NCBI GenBank assembly: GCA_036560485.1
Contig: DATBRC010000005.1
Location: forward strand, 1 to 10,382
DNA from: DATBRC01 sp036560485
GTDB taxonomy: Bacteria; Pseudomonadota; Gammaproteobacteria; Burkholderiales; Burkholderiaceae_D
Reading direction: 5' to 3'
DNA: 10,382 bases
Each line of letters begins with the position of its first letter. Within the stretch, counting starts at the first letter, position 1. Made by a program: the position numbers and the translations under genes. The notes under the pieces were generated by a model. It saw only the letters and a program-made list of their open reading frames with translations. It made no database searches and was not told the DNA's origin. Below, one piece after another: positions 6,376 to 10,382 of the stretch.

Positions 6376-7266
6376 CTAATTTGCTGAGTCAGCATAATGT
6401 GATATCACATCCTTAAGTGCGTCGCTCATAGGCATCTGCAGATTGACCTGCTTTGGCGCAATCGGCGACTGAAACCACTTCCGATATATATGATTGATTT
6501 CACCAGTCTTGAATAAATTAATAAGCGCCTTATCGGCTATATTCTTGAATTCCGGATCGTCCTTGCGGACGATCATTCCATATGGTTCATTGGATAGCGC
6601 CTCATTGGAAATCACATAGTCATATGGATTCCTCGCGTTGGCAACCAAGCTATAAAGAATAACGTCGTCCATAATAAAAGTTGCTGCTCGATTTGTCTCG
6701 ACCATCTTGAATGCCTCGACATGATCATTTGTCAGAAGAATATTGATACCAAGGCCACGAGATTGGTTAAGCTCTGCAAGCAGCGCAGCACTGGTTGTGC
6801 CTGCAGTGGACACAACGCTCTGCTCCTTCAAATCGTCGATGGATTGGATATTTAAATCTTTTTTGGATAACAGATGGGCCGAAGCAACAAAAGTTGTAAT
6901 TGTAAATGAAACACTTCGCTGTCGCTCAACGCTATTAGTAGTAGAACCGCACTCCAGATCGATGATGCCGTTTTTAATCAAAGGAATCCGGTTTGCAGAA
7001 GTAACCGGAATATATTTGATCTCCAAGCTTGCCAATTTCAATTTTGACTTTACCGCATCAATAACCACGTTACAAAGGTCAATTGAATAGCCAATTGGCC
7101 TTTGTTTGTTGTCAACGTACGAAAGAGGCATCGATCCAACACGAAATCCGATAGAGATTACCCCCGTTTCCTTGATTTTTTTTAAAGTTACGGATTCAAG
7201 CGCCGACGCATCATTACCAAATAATGCTATGACATTCCACGCAATAAGAAAACTGCATATTCTCAT
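6376..7266 (-). CDS. gltI: GltI-like periplasmic glutamate/aspartate-binding protein
   Basis: The 296-residue product is a solute-binding protein of family 3 (SBP_bac_3), close to E. coli GltI, which delivers glutamate and aspartate to an ABC importer. Residues 1-22 form a signal peptide with probable cleavage after ASA. Family landmarks are TGVISIGFR (34-42), NRIPLIKNG (92-100), ECGSTTNSVERQ (105-116), TAGTTS (154-159), MDD (199-201), YGMIVRKDDPEFK (229-241) and the C-terminal KWFQSPIAPKQVNL. GGAA five bases before the ATG is the ribosome binding site. The permease and ATPase genes that normally follow gltI are absent: downstream is a short gap and a convergent cytochrome gene. It may borrow a remote transporter, or act as ligand adaptor for the chemoreceptor upstream; the latter is inference. 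Aspartate or another amino acid could be the true ligand. Confidence 0.9.
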   Translation of the reverse strand: MRICSFLIAWNVIALFGNDASALESVTLKKIKETGVISIGFRVGSMPLSYVDNKQRPIGYSIDLCNVVIDAVKSKLKLASLEIKYIPVTSANRIPLIKNGIIDLECGSTTNSVERQRSVSFTITTFVASAHLLSKKDLNIQSIDDLKEQSVVSTAGTTSAALLAELNQSRGLGINILLTNDHVEAFKMVETNRAATFIMDDVILYSLVANARNPYDYVISNEALSNEPYGMIVRKDDPEFKNIADKALINLFKTGEINHIYRKWFQSPIAPKQVNLQMPMSDALKDVISHYADSAN

Positions 7267-7291
7267 CTTAGTTCCATTTTTATAAGTGACA

Positions 7292-7307
7292 ACAAAATCA
7301 TTTTTGT
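7292..7307. promoter_or_regulatory. Small inverted repeat upstream of the gltI-like gene
   Basis: ACAAAA-TCAT-TTTTGT is a 6+6 bp inverted repeat about 25 bp before the gltI-like start codon. It could be an operator or part of the leader, or just an effect of AT-richness. I found no well-spaced sigma-70 promoter here. An AAGATCTT palindrome lies a little further upstream. Confidence 0.2.
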
Positions 7308-7387
7308 AATGTTCTTGAGTGCCTACTCAGAAGATCTTTTTTGATGTGCTCTAGTATTCCAATTGACTGAAATAAGGTTCCCAGCGT

Positions 7388-7582
7388 TCACACTATGTAC
7401 ATTTTTGCGACATAACAACCATTGTCTCGTGAAACCTCTATGTTATACCGCCGAATAATAACTTTACATATTTCATCGACCGAGCCACACCCAAGTGCTC
7501 TAACGATATCAGTGAATTTATTACCTCTTGAATGCCACATTAGTTTTGGTCTTTTACTTAATACACTTAGAATTCTTCCCAT
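7388..7582 (-). CDS. Doubtful small protein (64 residues) between chemoreceptor and gltI
   Basis: I do not recognise this reading frame. It starts inside the last codons of the chemoreceptor gene, overlapping it by 16 bp in another frame, and runs into the gap before gltI. The product is basic, with a plausible amphipathic helix (FTDIVRALGCGSVDEICKVI) and a strand-like C-terminus. Neither the ATG at 7582 nor an internal ATG at 7540 has a visible Shine-Dalgarno, although translational coupling to the chemoreceptor would be possible. A chance open frame is at least as likely. Confidence 0.22.
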   Translation of the reverse strand: MGRILSVLSKRPKLMWHSRGNKFTDIVRALGCGSVDEICKVIIRRYNIEVSRDNGCYVAKMYIV

Positions 7583-9282
7583 TCAGTCGCATTAATCGGA
7601 ATTTGAGATCGTATTAGCGGTGTCATTTTAGGAGCTACCGACTTTTTAACTGGCATCATTTTTTGAGAAAGACTCATTGCTTGTGTTGTGGTCTCAGAGG
7701 AAGAAACTTGATCAGTAACGATAGACATAATCTCTTCTTTCAGCTTGAATATACTCACCACCTGCGATAAATTGCCCGCCTGTTCTTTCATGCATTGAGC
7801 TGCTGCCGCGGCCTCTTCCACCAAAGCAGCATTTTGTTGTGTCGCACCATCTATTTGCGCAATGGCTTTATTAATTTGTGCAATTCCTAAAGTTTGTTCA
7901 TTACTGGCTGACGTGATTTCACCAATAATATCGGCAACATGCTTTACACTTGCAACTACCTTTTCCATCGTAACACCAGCTTGATCGACTAACTTTGCGC
8001 CAGCATCGACTTTCTCAACAGAGTCACCAATTAACATCTTGATTTCTTTTGCCGCTGCTGCCGAGCGCTGCGCCAAATTCCGCACCTCGGCCGCTACCAC
8101 CGCAAAACCACGCCCTTGCTCTCCTGCCCGCGCTGCTTCTACTGCCGCATTCAAAGCAAGAATATTCGTCTGGAAGGCAATTCCGTCAATTACACTGATG
8201 ATGTCAACAATTTTCTTGGAAGATTCATTGATCGACCCCATGGTGTCTACTACCTGTGAAACAACAGTGCCTCCCTTGACAGCAATTTCGGATGCTGATT
8301 GCGCCAGTTGATTGGCCTGGTGAGCATTATCTGCATTATGTTTTACTGTGCCTGTCAGCTTTTCCATAGCAGAAGCGGTTTTTTCGAGGGCACTTGCCTG
8401 CTCTTCGGTACGTGAAGACAAATCGAGATTACCGCTTGCAATTTGATCCGATGCAATCGCTATGGAGCCAGTTCCCTCCTTGATTTGCGAAATAATATTA
8501 ATCAGATTGGCCTGCATTAATTGCAATGATTGCTGTAAGGCCCCAACCTCGTCAGCGCTATCGATTTGTATATTATGAGTTAAATTACCACTAGCAATAT
8601 AATCAGCAGCAAGTTCTGCCTTCTTGATCGGCGTAGAAATGGATCTCGTGATATACCATGCGGCAGCAGTGCCTAGTATCAGAATACTGATCCCGATGAT
8701 GGCCATACCTATCATTGCACTATTGTAGTTTTTCTGTGAATCATCATAGGCGATTTGCATCTCATCATGCTGTTGTTGAGCAAGTTGACCCAAGGTTAAC
8801 ATCCATTTTTCATATGGTGCACCGAAAGTGGTTTGCAACAAAGATGCAGCGTCGAAATAGTTACCTTCCGCGACATAGCTTTTAATTTTATTTACCTCGC
8901 CTAACACAACTTCTTTTTGCTCAAGTGCTCTAGCGAAGGTAGCTTTGTCTTTTTCACCTTTCGTCAATTTATTTAATAGCATTTCGGATTTACTGTACTT
9001 ATCAAATATTTCCACTAAATGCTTAGTTTCTCTTTTCGCTTCCGTCATATCGGTTGGCGCAACCATTTTTCGCAATACCAGCGCTAACACATAACCTTGA
9101 TCAAGCATATCCGCGGCGGAATTTAGGCTTACTACTTTTTGGTTGTAAATATAATCTGTTGAACTTTGTAGCTGACTCATTCTCAATAAACCTAATAACA
9201 ACAAAAGGGCGGAAAATAACAGAACCAAGCCGAATCCTAACGTTAGGCGAGTGCCAATCTTTACATTGGTCAGTGTTTTCAT
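7567..9282 (-). CDS. Methyl-accepting chemotaxis protein with 4-helix-bundle sensor
   Basis: A transmembrane chemoreceptor that signals to CheA/CheW. Numbering from the ATG at 9285 (572 residues): membrane segment 13-35, periplasmic 4HB_MCP sensor about 36-188, second membrane segment 190-213, HAMP 212-265, methylation helices on both sides of the hairpin tip, and the conserved tip at about 366-405 (GIAFQTNILALNAAVEAARA, then GEQGRGFAVVAAEVRNLA). After residue 515 comes a flexible tail of about 50 residues ending EWEEF, an xWxxF pentapeptide of the kind that tethers CheR and CheB. I start at the second Met (9282) because the AGAGGG at 9287-9292 is too close to the first; MKTLTNVKIG is also a typical beginning. 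A tandem repeat lies in the leader. The ligand is unknown, though the gltI-like gene downstream hints at glutamate or aspartate. Confidence 0.95.
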   Translation of the reverse strand: MKTLTNVKIGTRLTLGFGLVLLFSALLLLLGLLRMSQLQSSTDYIYNQKVVSLNSAADMLDQGYVLALVLRKMVAPTDMTEAKRETKHLVEIFDKYSKSEMLLNKLTKGEKDKATFARALEQKEVVLGEVNKIKSYVAEGNYFDAASLLQTTFGAPYEKWMLTLGQLAQQQHDEMQIAYDDSQKNYNSAMIGMAIIGISILILGTAAAWYITRSISTPIKKAELAADYIASGNLTHNIQIDSADEVGALQQSLQLMQANLINIISQIKEGTGSIAIASDQIASGNLDLSSRTEEQASALEKTASAMEKLTGTVKHNADNAHQANQLAQSASEIAVKGGTVVSQVVDTMGSINESSKKIVDIISVIDGIAFQTNILALNAAVEAARAGEQGRGFAVVAAEVRNLAQRSAAAAKEIKMLIGDSVEKVDAGAKLVDQAGVTMEKVVASVKHVADIIGEITSASNEQTLGIAQINKAIAQIDGATQQNAALVEEAAAAAQCMKEQAGNLSQVVSIFKLKEEIMSIVTDQVSSSETTTQAMSLSQKMMPVKKSVAPKMTPLIRSQIPINATEWEEF

Positions 9283-9286
9283 CATG

Positions 9287-9292
9287 CCCTCT
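9287..9292 (-). promoter_or_regulatory. Shine-Dalgarno that decides the chemoreceptor start
   Basis: Read on the minus strand this is AGAGGG. It ends one base before the first ATG (9285) but four bases before the second (9282), which favours the second ATG as the real start. Confidence 0.6.
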
Positions 9293-9299
9293 AAAACAA

Positions 9300-9325
9300 A
9301 AATCTGTTGAATAAATCTGTTGAAT
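9300..9325 (-). repeat. Two perfect tandem copies of a 13-bp unit in the chemoreceptor leader
   Basis: On the minus strand the unit is ATTCAACAGATTT, present twice with no spacer and no mismatch (9313-9325, then 9300-9312). The second copy ends seven bases before the Shine-Dalgarno of the chemoreceptor gene. It could be a paired protein-binding site, an mRNA element affecting translation, or a recent slippage duplication. The remainder of 9326-9486 is AT-rich with no gene; I could not assign a promoter, including a sigma-28 type. Confidence 0.75.
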
Positions 9326-9486
9326 TACTCCGGGTAGATTAATAAATCCCATTTCATAGCAGGACATTAAGTTATTGATGCCGTTCTAATTCGAAACGTG
9401 GCTTCAATGCTCATACCATTAATTAATAGTCTCAATACCTTGCTTATAATTTTTAAATAGAATGTAAATTGAAAAATCATGGGGTT

Positions 9487-10089
9487 TCATTTAAGTATTC
9501 GGGCCAGCTCAATAGCATTTTTTACTTGCATTTTGCAAAAGATATTCGCGCGATGTATCTCTACAGTACGATGACTTATACCGAGCTTTCCACCAATCAC
9601 TTTATTGCTTTCTCCCGTCAAAATTAATTCGAGAATTTCCTTTTCTCGAATTGATAGCACAGCCAACTGAGAGGAGATTACGCCTAATGTGGCCACCTTG
9701 CGTGATGCTGCGAGTGCCTCTTCCACCCGATCCATCAATATATTTTCGTTATATGGCCTCTCAAAAAAAAAGAGCGCCTCACCTTTGAACATATTGTCAG
9801 TCGCAATGGAGGATCCTAGATAGCAGGCTAGACTCTCTGAAAACTGATGCATCAAATTTCGTGTGGTTAGCGGTGTGACTAGTGTATAAAGCAGTGTGAT
9901 CCCGCTTAAAGGCGGAATCCGTACATCAACCAACAAGCATTGCCCTTCTGAATGGAAAGCATCAAGATTCTTAATCCTATCGAGGAAGGCTTTTCCACTA
10001 TCGTAGGTAGAAACAGCTATCCCGCGAGATGTGGCCAACAAGGAAATCGAATCGCGAGTAGCTTTCTCACCATCAACTATATGAAGCAT
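9487..10089 (-). CDS. FixJ/LuxR-type response regulator with degenerate receiver
   Basis: A 200-residue transcription regulator: receiver domain 1-130 and LuxR/GerE helix-turn-helix about 145-199 (LSIREKEILELILTGESNK, ISHRTVEIHRANIFCKM), closest in layout to FixJ. The receiver keeps the phospho-acceptor Asp55 in LLVDVRIP, but other key positions are changed. The acidic pair DD is D6-G7, the switch Thr of the usual ITGHGD segment is not recognisable, that segment is replaced by a longer unrelated stretch (about 72-103), and the invariant Lys of KPF is Arg111 in ERPY. Phosphorylation control may be weakened or lost. AGGA six bases before the ATG is a good ribosome binding site. It lies 150 bp after glutamate dehydrogenase and 200 bp before the chemoreceptor, all on one strand. 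No histidine kinase is in the window. Targets are unknown; its neighbours are candidates. Confidence 0.9.
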   Translation of the reverse strand: MLHIVDGEKATRDSISLLATSRGIAVSTYDSGKAFLDRIKNLDAFHSEGQCLLVDVRIPPLSGITLLYTLVTPLTTRNLMHQFSESLACYLGSSIATDNMFKGEALFFFERPYNENILMDRVEEALAASRKVATLGVISSQLAVLSIREKEILELILTGESNKVIGGKLGISHRTVEIHRANIFCKMQVKNAIELARILK

Positions 10090-10095
10090 ATAAAT

Positions 10096-10099
10096 TCCT
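10096..10099 (-). promoter_or_regulatory. Ribosome binding site of the FixJ/LuxR-type regulator
   Basis: AGGA on the minus strand, six bases before the ATG at 10089. The rest of the 150-bp gap up to the glutamate dehydrogenase stop shows no gene, no clear terminator hairpin and no promoter I can name. Confidence 0.6.
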
Positions 10100-10239
10100 A
10101 ATTAGAAAATATGCGTGTTGCTGCTTTTTTCCCCAATCTTGGCGGTTTTAGTCCCGACTTTTCCTTCTCAAGCAAGACCTTTGTCATTGCGCCGTTGACG
10201 AAGCATACTGAAACAAAGTGCGCATTTATCCAAATCAAA

Positions 10240-10382
10240 TTAGGGATAAAGCCCACGCATCTCGCGCGCCTGCAACACTCGGGTACATGCAATGATGAAG
10301 GCCGCAGTACGTAGCGAAACTTTTTTATCTTCTGCAACATGCCAAACGGCGGCAAATGCTTCGCGCATGATCCGTGTGAGAC
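10240..10382 (-). CDS. gdhA: Glutamate dehydrogenase, C-terminal end (partial)
   Basis: Only the last 46 complete codons are in the window; the gene continues beyond its right edge. The translation, LTRIMREAFAAVWHVAEDKK followed by VSLRTAAFIIACTRVLQARE and MRGLYP, ends at a TAA (10240-10242). This is the typical C-terminal helix region of hexameric Glu/Leu/Phe/Val dehydrogenases, in particular the glutamate dehydrogenases of Burkholderiales, which end with a similar ARE-x-RGLYP. The enzyme interconverts glutamate and 2-oxoglutarate plus ammonium in the cytosol. The catalytic and Rossmann regions are not visible, so cofactor preference cannot be judged. It would be the first gene of the minus-strand block that continues with the regulator, chemoreceptor and glutamate-binding protein. 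A leucine or phenylalanine dehydrogenase is less likely because of the ending. Confidence 0.85.
   Translation of the reverse strand, partial: LTRIMREAFAAVWHVAEDKKVSLRTAAFIIACTRVLQAREMRGLYP

Noticed and set aside
7498..7504. CTCTAAC as a further integron core site
   Set aside because: One 7-mer on either strand is expected about once by chance in a window this size, and no folded attC structure surrounds it.
10098..10355. 85-codon minus-strand frame at the right end
   Set aside because: It overlaps the glutamate dehydrogenase tail in another frame; the dehydrogenase frame gives a recognisable family C-terminus while this one does not.

Overview
The window looks like chromosomal DNA of a betaproteobacterium, most likely from the Oxalobacteraceae/Burkholderiales. 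The chemoreceptor has a 4-helix-bundle sensor, a Burkholderiales-style signalling tip and a C-terminal xWxxF tail. The small helix-turn-helix protein resembles a type I associate with Oxalobacteraceae. The glutamate dehydrogenase tail and GltI-like protein also fit. Base composition is mosaic by eye: the hydrolase (1556-2371) and GGDEF/EAL gene (2845-5526) are clearly GC-richer than fosX, the cytochrome gene and the minus-strand block.

Left part (1-2793), plus strand, accessory in character: a hypothetical protein, a small HTH protein, an intact FosX-type fosfomycin hydrolase, then what I read as a lone integron gene cassette. A 113-bp attC-like inverted repeat (1430-1542) ends in GTTAGAG 13 bp before the start codon of an alpha/beta-hydrolase-fold protein. 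The complementary CTCTAAC overlaps that gene's stop codon. No integrase is present. The hydrolase seems to lack both the usual nucleophile serine and the usual catalytic histidine. About 420 bp of AT-rich DNA with small inverted repeats follows.

Middle (2794-6256), plus strand: a large membrane-anchored PAS-GGDEF-EAL protein, likely a c-di-GMP phosphodiesterase with a degenerate GGDAF site; a short region with a Met/Gln-rich reading frame broken by an amber codon; and a membrane-anchored c-type cytochrome.

Right part (6257-10382), minus strand, in transcription order: the C-terminal end of glutamate dehydrogenase, a FixJ/LuxR-type regulator with a degenerate receiver, a methyl-accepting chemotaxis protein, a doubtful 64-residue reading frame, and an orphan GltI-like glutamate/aspartate-binding protein. 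The last has no permease or ATPase beside it. Together these suggest a glutamate-centred block (catabolism, regulation, chemotaxis, binding), though co-function is inferred. No tRNA, rRNA, CRISPR array, insertion sequence or integrase was seen.
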